DNA of 42,460 bases from Marivita hallyeonensis (GTDB taxonomy: Bacteria; Pseudomonadota; Alphaproteobacteria; Rhodobacterales; Rhodobacteraceae). The DNA lies in the NCBI RefSeq assembly GCF_900129875.1, contig NZ_FQXC01000011.1, forward strand, positions 1 through 42,460, written 5' to 3'. Each line of letters opens with the position of its first letter. Position 1 is the stretch's first letter. Shown piece after piece: positions 8,046 through 16,865 of the stretch. Both the position numbers and the translations under genes were made by a program. The notes beneath the pieces were generated by a model. That model was given only the letters and a program-made list of their open reading frames with translations. It had not been told where the DNA came from and made no database searches.

Positions 8046-8806
8046 TGTCGCGGCACCAATCCAAGCCAGGCTGCAGAATCCCGACCTTTGCGGAAATTCT
8101 CCGTCGGTGGACAAAAGGCTTGAATGGCCATCGCTGACATGGGGCCGATACCCGGCATGGTTTGCATGCGTCGCGCCTTTTCATTCCGCAGCGCCCCTTT
8201 CCTGATCTTCACATCAAGCGCGGCAACCTCCGTGTCGACACTCTCGATCTGGCGCAGATACGCCTGCACGGTGTTCGCGACGTCAGAGGGCGCTGCGTCC
8301 AATTCGGCCCGGCACCGTGATGCGAAGGCGTGCACGTTGCGACGCTGCTGGGGCAAGATGATCCCGTACTCCGCCAGATGGGCTCGCACCGCGTTGATCA
8401 GCTGCGTGCGCTGGCGCACGAAGAGTTCACGTGTGCGGAAAATCACCGCCTGCGCTTGCTGATCTTCATCCTTCACAGCAACCGTTCGGATCGAGGGTCG
8501 GGAGGCTGCTTCGGCGATCGCCTCAGCGTCGATGGCATCGTTCTTGTGCCGCTTTATAAACGGTTTGACGTAAAGCGGTGGGATCAAGCGCACGTCATGA
8601 CCGGCAGCGCGGGCCATGCGTACCCAGTGGTGAGCCGAGCTGCATGCTTCCATGGCAACAATGCAAGGCGGCAGGTCTGACAGCATTTTCTGGAACTGAG
8701 ATCGGGTCAGTTTCTTCCTGAATATAACATAACCATCATTACACGTACCGCAGGCCGCGAACGTCCGCTTGGCCAAATCTACGCCTAAAATATGAAGCTC
8801 TGACAT
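8046..8806 (-). pseudogene. IS110-family transposase, 3'-truncated
   Basis: From ATG 8806 (strong AAGGAGGGAG ribosome-binding site), about 253 residues match IS110 transposases. The RuvC-like DEDD part is intact: D in GVDLAKRTF, E in AMEACSS, both D in KNDAIDAEA. The C-terminal Transposase_20 region runs to PGIGPMSAMAIQAFCPP and AAWLGLVPR. At about 8046-8050 homology stops, and the frame runs on into sequence antisense to the aminotransferase until 7967. The lost part would carry the catalytic serine, which in this family follows the GL-x-P motif (QSG/HSGG region), so the enzyme should be inactive. Confidence 0.85.
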
Positions 8807-8903
8807 GGGTCTCCCTCCTTCTTTCTCAACCGGTTCCAGTATGAACCGGCAGGAGGGGCATCCAATCCATCACATTATGGGCCTTGGATCGTGCATCCCC
8901 GAC
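8046..8903 (-). mobile_element. Truncated IS110-family element
   Basis: The remnant includes the transposase 5' part and about 97 bp upstream. The upstream part holds a 7-bp stem (CCGGTTC at 8832-8838, GAACCGG at 8845-8851) and the sequence between the transposase and the stop of the secreted protein at 8904. The right-hand boundary (about 8852-8903) is not defined by any visible repeat. IS110 elements have no long terminal repeats. Confidence 0.6.
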
Positions 8904-11234
8904 CTATAGGGTGCCGATCTGGTCGAACACGCCGACGAGCTGCATCAGGAACTCCCCCGATGCCGGGTCGAGCGCCTCGGTATAGTCTTCGTCCATCGCG
9001 GCGCGGGCGGCGGTGATGCTGGGGTCCGTGCCGTCGTAAAGCGCCATCGTGTCCTGCGCGTCGTCCACATCGCTCATGCCCAGCACGACCGAGAAGTAGA
9101 TGCCGAGATCGGTCTTTTTTTCAAGGTAGTCGGCATCCGCCTCTTGCTGCGCGATGAAATCGGCGCTGGCGCCCGATGGCGGCGGGGCGTCCACCCCTTC
9201 GAGAATATCGAGGATGAAGCGGCCCTGGGTGATGATGTCGCGATCCAGAAGATCAACCCAGAAATCGAGCCCTGCCTGATCGAATGTGCGGCCCAGCACG
9301 TTCTCGTAGACCGCACTGGCGAAGGCCACGTTGTCGGCGAGGTCGGGATAGGTGGCCTGCGTCTCTGGCTGGGTGAAGAATTCATCGGCGATCTCTTCCA
9401 CCGTACGCGCGCCTTGCGCCAACACGGTGCCCCAGAAGAACAACCCCACCGCATCCGGAGCACGGTCGAAATAGGCGATGTAGATTTCGACAAAGGTGCG
9501 GAAGTCGTCCGGCTGCAACGTTGCGAAATCGGCGAATTGCTCGAGGTCGAAAAGCGTGAGGGATCCATCGCCCGTGTCGAAGTAGCTGCCCTGTGCGAAG
9601 TCGAGGAATTCGAACTCGGTCAGCGTGTCGGTTCCGTCCGCGTCGTCACGCCGATCATCGAGGATGATCCCGTCCGGCGTGATCTGCAGCGTGTAATCCC
9701 CCTGCCCGCCGGAATACCCCGCCGTGTCCGTGCCATCGCCCCCCGATAACGTGTCGTTGCCCGGGCCGCCCGTGATGGTGTCGTTGCCCGGGCCGCCGTC
9801 GATGGTGTCCGCTCCGGTGCCGCCATCAAGGATGTCCGGTCCATCCGTGGGCGTAGGCGTGTTGCCCTCGCCGCCTTCACCGTTCAGGTTCAGTCCCGAC
9901 AGTCCCACGGCGCTCACGCCGGTGGCGATCACGGTGGCTGTTCCGTCGGCGGCCACTTCGAGAAGCTGCGGCGGCGAAACCGAGAAATCGATGACGTAGG
10001 CCGTATCGCCAAGAACCGTCCACGTGCTTGCAACGCTGGTCGAGACCGGATCGCCCTCGGGGTTCAGAACCGGGCGCGTGCCTTCGGGTGTCCCGTCCGT
10101 GACGAGGAATGTCGGCAGGAAGCCAGAGGTGAAGCCGCTGATATAAGCCACCGTGTTGCCCGCGCGAATGTCTGACACGTCGGCAAGGTCGGTGCCGCTG
10201 GCAAGCGCAATGGTTCCGGACGCTGTCCCGTCGGTGAAGTACAGACTTGCGTCAGCCCCAAGCGGGCTATCGAACTGCGCATCGAACAACACACCCCCGT
10301 TGAACGCCGTCAGCGACGCGGGGCGTGCCCCGGGGGCGTCCGCGGCCATGTTGTTCAATGTCGGATCGACAACTTCGGTCAAAACGTTGTTCGAGAACGT
10401 GTAGATGCCCGTTCTACCCGAAAACGATGGATCATCCTGCGACAGCGCCCCACTGATGAACACGGTCGTGTCCGACGCCTCGATGTCGATCACCGTATCA
10501 AGCGCGGTCGCGGGCACTGCCTCGGTCGGCTCTTCGATCCGGTCCAACGTGTAAAGTTGTGATCCCTCGAACGTCTCGGCGATGAAATAGACCACATCGC
10601 CAGCTTTTACGAAATCCTTTGCCGGTGAAAGGAAATTGGTCGGAGACAGCCCAAAACTGACCGTGCCCACTGGCGTACCATCAGACAGGAAAATATCGGG
10701 GCTGTCCTGAAACCCGGCAGCCCCCCCAAAGGCAAATCCGCCCGGGAAGGCGGCGCCGTTTTCGTCGCTCAGAAAGGCACTGTTGAGAAATACGTTGGTC
10801 GTCGGTTCGGTCAGCCGCGTGGTCGCGCCGTTTTCGTAGAAAAAGACCGAGGAGTTGGTATCAAACCCGAGCGCGTAGACAAAGCCGTCTTCAAACGCGA
10901 ACCCGAAGCTGCCGAGCGTGTTGAACTCCGGCTCATCCGGCAGAATGTCGACAAGGTTGGTCAGCCCGTTGCTGTCATAGGCATAGCGCACCCCTTCGGC
11001 GATGTAGGAAAAGCCACCGCGATAGGGTTCGATGAAGGTCGTGCTGTGACCATCGGTGGTGAACAGCAATTCGTCCGGTCCGTCCCGAAGCGCATAGACC
11101 TCGTTCGGCGCAGAGGACGGACCGACCGAGTAGACGATGGTTTCATACGGTCCTGACAAGGACAAAGCCCGGAACGCAGAGGCTGTGGTTTCCGTGTCTT
11201 CCGAACCGGTGCCCGTGGCAGAATTAGGGGACAT
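8904..11234 (-). CDS. Secreted beta-propeller-like RTX protein with DUF4214
   Basis: A 776-aa acidic protein with no signal peptide. The ATG at 11234 is preferred over a GTG at 11243. Residues 1-450 contain repeats of the type LYFTDGTASGT, LVTDGTPEGT and FLSDGTPVGT, spaced through beta-rich sequence as in ELWxTDGTxxGT beta-propeller proteins. RTX calcium-binding nonapeptides (GGTGADTIDGGPGNDTI, then GGPGNDTLSGGDGTD) lie near 463-505. A DUF4214 domain (YIAYFDRAPDAVGLFFWG near 582, then FTQPETQ and YENVLGRTFDQAGLDFW) follows, and the tail ends FLMQLVGVFDQIGTL. The tail resembles that of the next gene upstream (DFLMPLVGVLDD), so this may be a shared secretion signal. Export by the type I system at 35529-38639 is inferred. 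Confidence 0.85.
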   Translation of the reverse strand: MSPNSATGTGSEDTETTASAFRALSLSGPYETIVYSVGPSSAPNEVYALRDGPDELLFTTDGHSTTFIEPYRGGFSYIAEGVRYAYDSNGLTNLVDILPDEPEFNTLGSFGFAFEDGFVYALGFDTNSSVFFYENGATTRLTEPTTNVFLNSAFLSDENGAAFPGGFAFGGAAGFQDSPDIFLSDGTPVGTVSFGLSPTNFLSPAKDFVKAGDVVYFIAETFEGSQLYTLDRIEEPTEAVPATALDTVIDIEASDTTVFISGALSQDDPSFSGRTGIYTFSNNVLTEVVDPTLNNMAADAPGARPASLTAFNGGVLFDAQFDSPLGADASLYFTDGTASGTIALASGTDLADVSDIRAGNTVAYISGFTSGFLPTFLVTDGTPEGTRPVLNPEGDPVSTSVASTWTVLGDTAYVIDFSVSPPQLLEVAADGTATVIATGVSAVGLSGLNLNGEGGEGNTPTPTDGPDILDGGTGADTIDGGPGNDTITGGPGNDTLSGGDGTDTAGYSGGQGDYTLQITPDGIILDDRRDDADGTDTLTEFEFLDFAQGSYFDTGDGSLTLFDLEQFADFATLQPDDFRTFVEIYIAYFDRAPDAVGLFFWGTVLAQGARTVEEIADEFFTQPETQATYPDLADNVAFASAVYENVLGRTFDQAGLDFWVDLLDRDIITQGRFILDILEGVDAPPPSGASADFIAQQEADADYLEKKTDLGIYFSVVLGMSDVDDAQDTMALYDGTDPSITAARAAMDEDYTEALDPASGEFLMQLVGVFDQIGTL

Positions 11235-11367
11235 GAAGCGCACTCTCTACACATGATTTGGGACGATACACGCATCGTGCCGGGCTGTTTGAAATGTTGT
11301 AAAGGTCTTGATTTCCTGACTTTATCTTGCCGATGACCCGAGGTAATCTACACGACCGGACACGAAA

Positions 11368-11405
11368 AACCCCCACCGTCACCTGGACGCCGGGGGTTCT
11401 TTTGT
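11368..11405 (-). terminator. Rho-independent terminator after the 11439-13385 gene
   Basis: On the minus strand, AACCCCC (11392-11398) pairs with GGGGGTT (11368-11374) across a GC-rich loop, and the next bases read TTTC. The opposite strand has CTTTTG after the hairpin, so weak bidirectional activity is possible. Confidence 0.7.
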
Positions 11406-11438
11406 TATGCGTGACCGGAGCGCCCGGTCGGTGGTGGA

Positions 11439-13385
11439 TCAGAGCGCGAACGGGTCGTCCAGCACGCCGACAAGCGGCATCAGGAAGTCGCCGTTTTCGG
11501 CATCCAGCGAGGCAGCGTAGAGCGCATCAATGGCATCGACCACCGTCTGCACACTGCCTCCTGTCCCATCAAACAGCGCCAGCACATCGGCGGCATCGTC
11601 GGTGTTCGACATGCCTTTGTGCACGGCAAAATAGGCACCCAGATCGGTTTTCTGATCGAGATACGCGCGGTCGGCGCTGCCATCCTGCACGCCACCCAGC
11701 AGCGTCATGATGAACTCGCTCCGACCAACCTCGCCTTCGTTCAACGCATCAGTCCAGAAACGCAGGCCATCAATATCGGGCGCCCGGCCAAATACATTCT
11801 CGTATACGTCAGCGACGAACCTAATATTGCTTACGTCTTCAGGATATACTATTAGTGTTTCGGGCTGGTTCGCGAATTCGTTCGCGATCGCCTCGAGCGA
11901 CATGCCATTGGCGTAGGCGGTGCCCCAGAACGCCAGACCGATCGCATCGGGCGCGCGGTTGAAATAAGCGATATACATCTCGACGAAGGACTCAAACGCG
12001 TCGGCGTCAAGCCCGGCGTGACCGCCGAACTGCGTCAGATCGACTGCGTCGCCGAAGACCGGCAGCCCGGTGTCGAAGCCGATCCGCTCGATATTGTCGA
12101 GTTCAATCGTGCCCAGACCGTCGGTGGTGCGGTCGGTGACCGTGACGCCGTCAGGGCTAAAGGTGAGGGTATAGTCGGTCAGTTCTCCAGCGAAGAGCGC
12201 GATGTCGTCGCCCTCAAGCCCGTCGATCCGCCCGAACTCTGCCGTCGCAGTCAGGATATCGTTGTCCTCGGTGCCGGTCAGCACACCGCTGGAGCGCGGC
12301 TCGGATCCGCCACCGCTGTCCACGATCGGCTCTGGCTCTTCACCCGCGGGGAACGGAACGGGCGGCTCTTCGTCCGTGACGATTGTCTCGAGCGTTCCCA
12401 TACCATCGACATAGCTCATTTGAACGCTGAGGGCGGCGCCGCGATCTTCCACAGAGACAACATAGCTGACATCCGTGGCACCCGGGATCGGTTCACCGTC
12501 GCGCAACCACTGGAAGGTGGCCGTGTCGGGATCAAAGCCGTCGCGGTCGAACACCGAGTCGGTGCGCGCAATCATGGTCGTGCCCTCGCGCGGGAAACCC
12601 AGGATGTAGAAAAGTCCGATCGGAACCGAGTTCACGAATTCGGCAGGCGGCTCCGGCGTCGGCGGCGGTGTCACCGGCTCTGTTGGTGTCGTCGGAACGG
12701 TTGGTTCGGTTGGAACAGTGGGGGTGGTCGGCGGCGGCGGAGGCGGCGGTGTGGGGGTGCCACCCGGCACAGTGGGTTCTGGATCGCTGACAAGCGTTTG
12801 CTGCACGCCACTGAAGTCAAAATAGCTCCACTGTACGCTGATCTGCGTACCTTGATCCGCAACACCCACTTCGTAGAACTGACCGGTCGCGCCGAAGATC
12901 GGCTCTCCGTTGCGCAGCCATTGGAAGGTTTGGGTCGCGTAATTGATGCCATCCGGGTCGGTGACGCCGTTCGGGCGGGCAACCAGTTTCTCTCCAACGA
13001 GGGCTTCGCCAAGGATCAGCAGGTCACCAACGGAATTGCCGGGATCGGAGTCAGGAATGATGACTGGGCCAGTCGGTGCACCGCCGCCGGAGCCGGTGCT
13101 CGGCACAGCTGGTTCGGGATTGCTGACAACCGTTTCGCGCGTTCCGCCACCGTCGGTGTAACTGTATTCGACACTGATCCGTGAGCCGGCATCGCTGGAA
13201 CTCACGAAATAGGTCTGGTTCGTGGCGCCGAAGATCGGCTGGCCGTCACGGAGCCACTGAAAGGACTGCGTCGAAAAGTTGATCCCATCCGCATCCGAGA
13301 CGCCGTTGGGGCGCGCGACAAGCTTTTCACCGATCAGCGCATCGCCGAGAATGACCAAAGGGCCTTGAGGGGATGAATTGCTCAC
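11439..13385 (-). CDS. Secreted protein with three Ig-like repeats, RTX-like segment and DUF4214
   Basis: A 648-aa acidic protein starting at a GTG (13385) behind AGGAGA. Three homologous ~85-residue repeats occupy 10-93, 120-205 and 256-345. Each has GEKLVARPNGV or an equivalent, then FQWLRDG-x-PI-x-GAT, then SYTDG and T-x-VS/D-x-EP, the pattern of bacterial Ig-like matrix or adhesin domains. Repeats 2 and 3 are separated by a Pro/Thr-rich linker (207-248). An RTX-like GTEDNDILTATAEFGRIDGLEGDD segment (about 371-394) and a DUF4214 domain (463-565; YIAYFNRAPDAIGLAFWG, YENVFGRAPDIDGLRFW) follow, then a tail like that of the 8904 gene. It is likely exported by type I secretion and has its own terminator at 11368. 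Confidence 0.85.
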   Translation of the reverse strand: MSNSSPQGPLVILGDALIGEKLVARPNGVSDADGINFSTQSFQWLRDGQPIFGATNQTYFVSSSDAGSRISVEYSYTDGGGTRETVVSNPEPAVPSTGSGGGAPTGPVIIPDSDPGNSVGDLLILGEALVGEKLVARPNGVTDPDGINYATQTFQWLRNGEPIFGATGQFYEVGVADQGTQISVQWSYFDFSGVQQTLVSDPEPTVPGGTPTPPPPPPPTTPTVPTEPTVPTTPTEPVTPPPTPEPPAEFVNSVPIGLFYILGFPREGTTMIARTDSVFDRDGFDPDTATFQWLRDGEPIPGATDVSYVVSVEDRGAALSVQMSYVDGMGTLETIVTDEEPPVPFPAGEEPEPIVDSGGGSEPRSSGVLTGTEDNDILTATAEFGRIDGLEGDDIALFAGELTDYTLTFSPDGVTVTDRTTDGLGTIELDNIERIGFDTGLPVFGDAVDLTQFGGHAGLDADAFESFVEMYIAYFNRAPDAIGLAFWGTAYANGMSLEAIANEFANQPETLIVYPEDVSNIRFVADVYENVFGRAPDIDGLRFWTDALNEGEVGRSEFIMTLLGGVQDGSADRAYLDQKTDLGAYFAVHKGMSNTDDAADVLALFDGTGGSVQTVVDAIDALYAASLDAENGDFLMPLVGVLDDPFAL

Positions 13386-14096
13386 GTTTCTGTCTCCTAC
13401 CGAGATATGTTTTTCCGCAGGGCACTGTTCCCATGACCCGCCCCACGGATCGCGTCACGCGGGACGCCGGAATGATCGCGACCCACGTGGTGAGTGGACC
13501 CGTGCGTTCGGATCACTGGACTATCTGTCAAAACCGCCGGTTTCACGCGTGATGCGCGAACCATTTCGTCTGCTCTCTTCGCTACCCGCTCATAACCCAA
13601 CCGAGAGCGGTTCTCGCCGCCCTTTTCACTACATACCGTGGTACCATTAAACGCCTTTTTTTCAAGTGCGTCGGCAGTCCTTGTCGGCGATTTCATGCGA
13701 ACCTGCAGCATAAGGTCTGTGTCGGTCAAAGTGGGATCCGTCTGTATTGGTCGCGCTGCAGACACATTCAGTCGCCGAAATCCCTTAAGGATTTCTAAAC
13801 CGTCGGTACAGCCATCGGATGTGCGTTCGCGTCCCAAGACAAAGTCCCCATTGGCCCAGGGTTATGAAAACGTATGGTTTTCCATAAAGCGGTAGTGCAG
13901 GGCAGATTTTTCACCTGTCATAAGTACCGGCCAACTTCGGCGTAAAGATGGTCGCAATAAGAAACCTGATCTCTCAAAGGTGAAAAATTTGTGGCCTAGG
14001 CACCGTCCCCTGCGTGTGCCGCAACGGAACCGTGATGGATCTCGCGGACCACTTGCCATAACACGCGGAACGACCACGACCGTGCAGGCGAACGCG
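13386..14096. other. Gene-free region between divergent genes
   Basis: About 710 bp lie between the GTG start of the secreted protein (minus strand) and the glycosyltransferase (plus strand). The open frames here lack family resemblance and ribosome-binding sites. Base composition is mixed, with a T7 run at 13656-13662. The region must hold both divergent promoters, but I could not assign convincing -35/-10 pairs or operators. Confidence 0.6.
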
Positions 14097-15458
14097 ATGA
14101 CCCAGACCTTTTTCGATGTCAGCGACATCGTCACCTATATCCGCGAGCATGCTTCGGTCAGCGGCATCCAGAGAGCCGCTGTCAAGATCATTGCCGAAGC
14201 CGTGCGGATGCGCGGACGGGATGTGTTTCTGAGTTTTTACCATCCGGTCAAAAAAAGCTACGTCGCCTGCCCTGCCGAGGATCTGCTGACCACACTTGAA
14301 ACCTTCGATGCCCCAGGTCTGGCACGGGCGTTCGGGGTGCGGATGCGGCGGCCCGACATCCCGGAAATCTTTCTGCAGCGCTACACGGGGCAACCGGTCA
14401 AGCAAGCGGTTCATATCGCGCGGATGCGGCTTGCCGGGGCGCGGGGGCAGTCGCGGTATTTCGACCGTCGGGGTCTCGATTTTCGCCGCTGGCAGCACCT
14501 CTACGGACGCCGATCCGCAGCGGCGGCCGTCACCGTGCAGCCGTTCGAAAAAGTCGCGCAACCGGGCGACGCGCTCTGTGGGCTAGGAGCGATCTGGGGG
14601 CGCGGCAAGGTCCTCTCGGCCTTCCGCCAAGCGGCAGAGCGGAACGTGCGGGTGTACATGCTGGTGCACGACCTCATTCCAATGAAACTGCCCGGGATGG
14701 CCGATCCACGGGCTGCGCGCAGCTACCATGACTGGCTTGTGGGATCGGCGGAGTATGTGAGCGGCTATCTTGCCAATTCCGAAGCGACGGCGGCAGATCT
14801 GCGGGCGTTTCTGGACCAGCAGGGGCTTGCAGGCACGGTACATGTCACACCGCTGGCACAGGCTGGGGTGCATGTCGCGGATCGCCCTGCCCCGGCTCTT
14901 GATCCGCTGGTGCATGAGGCGGCGACGCTGCCTTTTGTTCTCTGCGTCGGCACCATCGAGCCTCGCAAGAACCTCTGGAGGTTGGCGCAGGTCTGGGCGC
15001 GGCTTTCGCAGCGAACGGATATCGAGCTGCCGCGCCTCGTGCTGGCGGGCAAGCGCGGCTGGCTGACAGGCGGATTCCTGTCGATTCTGGAGCGCACGGG
15101 TGGTCTGGGTGGCTGGGTGATCTGGCTGGATGCGCCGGGTGATCACGAACTGGACCATCTCTACCGGACCTGCCTCTTCACCGCGACAGTCAGCCTATAT
15201 GAGGGCTGGGGCCTGCCGATCGGCGAAGGGCTGAGCTATGGCAAAACCGGGGTGGTGTCGCAGGCCGCGTCGATGCCAGAGGTGGGTGGAGAACTGGTGG
15301 CGTACTGCGATCCGGCGTCGATGCAGAGCATCGAAGCGGCGGTGCTGCGGCTGCTCGATCCCGAACATCGCAGCGTGCTGCAGGCGCGGATTGCCGAGGC
15401 TGATTTGCGCTCTTGGGAAGACGTGGGGCGCGACGTGCTGGCGGTTCTGGCGGATTAG
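14097..15458 (+). CDS. Family 4 glycosyltransferase (GT-B)
   Basis: A 453-aa retaining glycosyltransferase of the GT-B/GT4 type, transferring a nucleotide-activated sugar onto a growing glycan at the cytoplasmic face. The N-terminal SGIQRAAVKI is typical of a subgroup found in surface-polysaccharide clusters. The C-terminal half carries VGTIEPRKN, the beta-strand LVLAGKRGW, and the nucleotide-sugar site SLYEGWGLPIGEGLSYG with the paired glutamates of the EX7E motif. ATG 14097 is chosen because homology begins there (MTQTFFDVSDIV). An earlier in-frame GTG at 14082 is possible. It stands alone on the plus strand, convergent with repA. The acceptor is unknown. Confidence 0.88.
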   Translation: MTQTFFDVSDIVTYIREHASVSGIQRAAVKIIAEAVRMRGRDVFLSFYHPVKKSYVACPAEDLLTTLETFDAPGLARAFGVRMRRPDIPEIFLQRYTGQPVKQAVHIARMRLAGARGQSRYFDRRGLDFRRWQHLYGRRSAAAAVTVQPFEKVAQPGDALCGLGAIWGRGKVLSAFRQAAERNVRVYMLVHDLIPMKLPGMADPRAARSYHDWLVGSAEYVSGYLANSEATAADLRAFLDQQGLAGTVHVTPLAQAGVHVADRPAPALDPLVHEAATLPFVLCVGTIEPRKNLWRLAQVWARLSQRTDIELPRLVLAGKRGWLTGGFLSILERTGGLGGWVIWLDAPGDHELDHLYRTCLFTATVSLYEGWGLPIGEGLSYGKTGVVSQAASMPEVGGELVAYCDPASMQSIEAAVLRLLDPEHRSVLQARIAEADLRSWEDVGRDVLAVLAD

Positions 15459-15474
15459 GGTTCTGTTAGCAAAG

Positions 15475-15492
15475 TGTTTCGCGCGCGAAACA
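15475..15492. promoter_or_regulatory. 18-bp perfect palindrome downstream of repA
   Basis: TGTTTCGCGCGCGAAACA is a perfect palindrome in the 121-bp gap between the converging glycosyltransferase and repA. It resembles chromosomal parS (TGTTTCAC-GTGAAACA) with two extra central bases, and RepABC parS (GTT-N10-AAC). It may be a protein-binding site, or a hairpin ending one of the two transcripts. There is no adjacent T-run. Confidence 0.55.
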
Positions 15493-15579
15493 TTGGGACC
15501 GCATCGGACCTATTAACCCGGTGTTGATTTCTGCTCATCAAGCCTTCGGCTGTCCTCGCAAGGAAGAACGTCAGCCGTG

Positions 15580-16617
15580 CTAAGCGCTCCCCCGCTGCTG
15601 CGCCCATTTCTTGCAGAAGCCGAGGAACGCCATTTCCGGGTTGCGGGGTTTGGTACTGGCCCAGGCGCGCCATTCGGCTTCGATGACGTGCACATCCCAG
15701 CCGGGGGCGGCGGCGCGGGCCATGTCGTAGACATCCGGATCGAGCGGAGGGATGTCGACCGCCTCGGTGGGGTCGGCCCCGACCGTGCCGCGGGAGCGGA
15801 CCCAGAGCTGGTCTTTCTCGTCATCGATGCGGATCTGGTAATCCGGCATGTGGTTGTACTCTTCGTCTTCCTTGGCGATGGCGAGCACGAGACGGCGGAA
15901 TTCGCGCAAGGTAGAGCCCGAGCCGCATTTCTTCTGCAGCACCGCCATCGACACGCGCCATTCCTTCTGGCGTCCGCAATGCTTGCGCGCCAGTTCGTAG
16001 ATGCGGCGCTCCAATGGTTTGCGCAGGCGGAAATATTCGCGTGAGAGCGTCAGGACCTCCTGCGCGCGGATCGCGTTGAAGACCCAGTCCGAGAGTTTGA
16101 CCTCAACCTCCTGCATACGCCCGTCGCGGGTTTCGCGGACGATCCTGGCGCGTTCGATGAGGCCGAAGGTCTCGAAGATCTCCTGCCCGCCGGTGGTGAT
16201 ATTGGTGGAGATGCGGGTGCCGGCCAGACGCTCCATCGCCGCCTTCAGAAGGTTGTAACCGCGTCCCGTCGTCATGCGATTGGTGGCCTTGAGCAGATCG
16301 GCGGCCTGAAAGCGGATCACCTGCTGGGGTTCTTTGCCGTCGTTCATGCCTTTGATGAGGCTTGAGATGCAGTAGATCAGCACATCGCGGTCATGCACGG
16401 TGGCCAGCCCGTCGACGGAGGGTTTGATCTCGACGGTGGCGCCGTTGTGTTCGTAGCGGCGGGGGCGTGTGTCGGGTTTGGTGCTGAGCGAGAAGATCGG
16501 ATGCTCCATCGAGCCCATGTCACCCTTGGGGGCGGCATCGAGGATGTCACAGACGAAGAAGTCGCCCTGCGGATGGCGGTCGGGCAGCAGCGGATAGGCT
16601 GCGGGTGGGGTACTCAT
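15580..16617 (-). CDS. repA: Plasmid replication initiator protein, RPA family
   Basis: A 345-aa initiator of the RPA (replication initiator protein A) family, the type carried by RepA-I plasmids of Rhodobacterales. It binds the iterons upstream of its own start and recruits host replication proteins. Visible landmarks are the conserved start PLLPDRHPQGDFFVCDILDA (partly), SMEHPIFSLSTKPD, the winged-helix region around DVLIYCISSLI and TGRGYNLLKAAMERLAGTRISTNI, then LSREYFRLRKPLERRIYELARKHCG in pieces, and the C-terminal WASTKPRNPEMAFLGFCKKW. ATG 16617 is chosen for TAAGGAG about 9 bp upstream; earlier in-frame codons run into the iterons. Autoregulation through the adjacent iterons is likely. 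Confidence 0.93.
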   Translation of the reverse strand: MSTPPAAYPLLPDRHPQGDFFVCDILDAAPKGDMGSMEHPIFSLSTKPDTRPRRYEHNGATVEIKPSVDGLATVHDRDVLIYCISSLIKGMNDGKEPQQVIRFQAADLLKATNRMTTGRGYNLLKAAMERLAGTRISTNITTGGQEIFETFGLIERARIVRETRDGRMQEVEVKLSDWVFNAIRAQEVLTLSREYFRLRKPLERRIYELARKHCGRQKEWRVSMAVLQKKCGSGSTLREFRRLVLAIAKEDEEYNHMPDYQIRIDDEKDQLWVRSRGTVGADPTEAVDIPPLDPDVYDMARAAAPGWDVHVIEAEWRAWASTKPRNPEMAFLGFCKKWAQQRGSA

Positions 16618-16633
16618 GAGGGGCAGCTCCTTA

Positions 16634-16728
16634 CGACACTTCACACACACCCCCTTCTAGAACGACACTTCACACACGCCAAGCAAAAACGACACTTCAC
16701 ACACGCGGCCTTCGACACTTCACACACG
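16634..16728. repeat. oriV iterons, group 1 (four copies)
   Basis: Four direct repeats of CGACACTTCACACACG begin at 16634, 16663, 16690 and 16713, with irregular spacing of 29, 27 and 23 bp. The first copy ends in CACACAC instead of CACACACG. They start 17 bp upstream of the repA ATG and overlap the space where its promoter must lie, so they can serve both origin binding and autorepression. Confidence 0.92.
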
Positions 16729-16801
16729 CTTGGACCGGAAAACATGAGTCGGCTCAAAGGGTTATTGGGCGGTTTTCAGCGGGAATGATTCGGCAAAAAG
16801 G

Positions 16802-16865
16802 GAATCACCACTCTACACACGGTGAATCACCACTTTACACACGCAGAATCACCACTTTACACACG
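16802..16865. repeat. oriV iterons, group 2 (three copies, 22-bp period)
   Basis: Three direct repeats of GAATCACCACTTTACACACG begin at 16802, 16824 and 16846, exactly 22 bp apart, so they lie on one face of the helix. The first has CTC for CTT. They share the core CACTT(C/T)ACACACG with group 1. Just beyond, TAACAC occurs three times (16921, 16932, 16942) at 10-11 bp spacing in an AT-richer stretch that could be the melting region. Confidence 0.9.

Noticed and set aside
6571-8184. A 537-codon open frame antisense to the aminotransferase
   Set aside because: The plus-strand enzyme has all its catalytic motifs. The antisense frame is a by-product of high GC codon use and crosses the IS110 junction.
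13397-13837. A 146-codon minus-strand frame in the gap upstream of the 11439-13385 gene
   Set aside because: It has no ribosome-binding site, mixed composition and no motif. It lies where the divergent promoters must be.
16634-16865. CRISPR-like repeat array
   Set aside because: The repeats are only 16-20 bp with 2-13 bp spacers, there are no cas genes, and the array lies directly upstream of repA. They are origin iterons.
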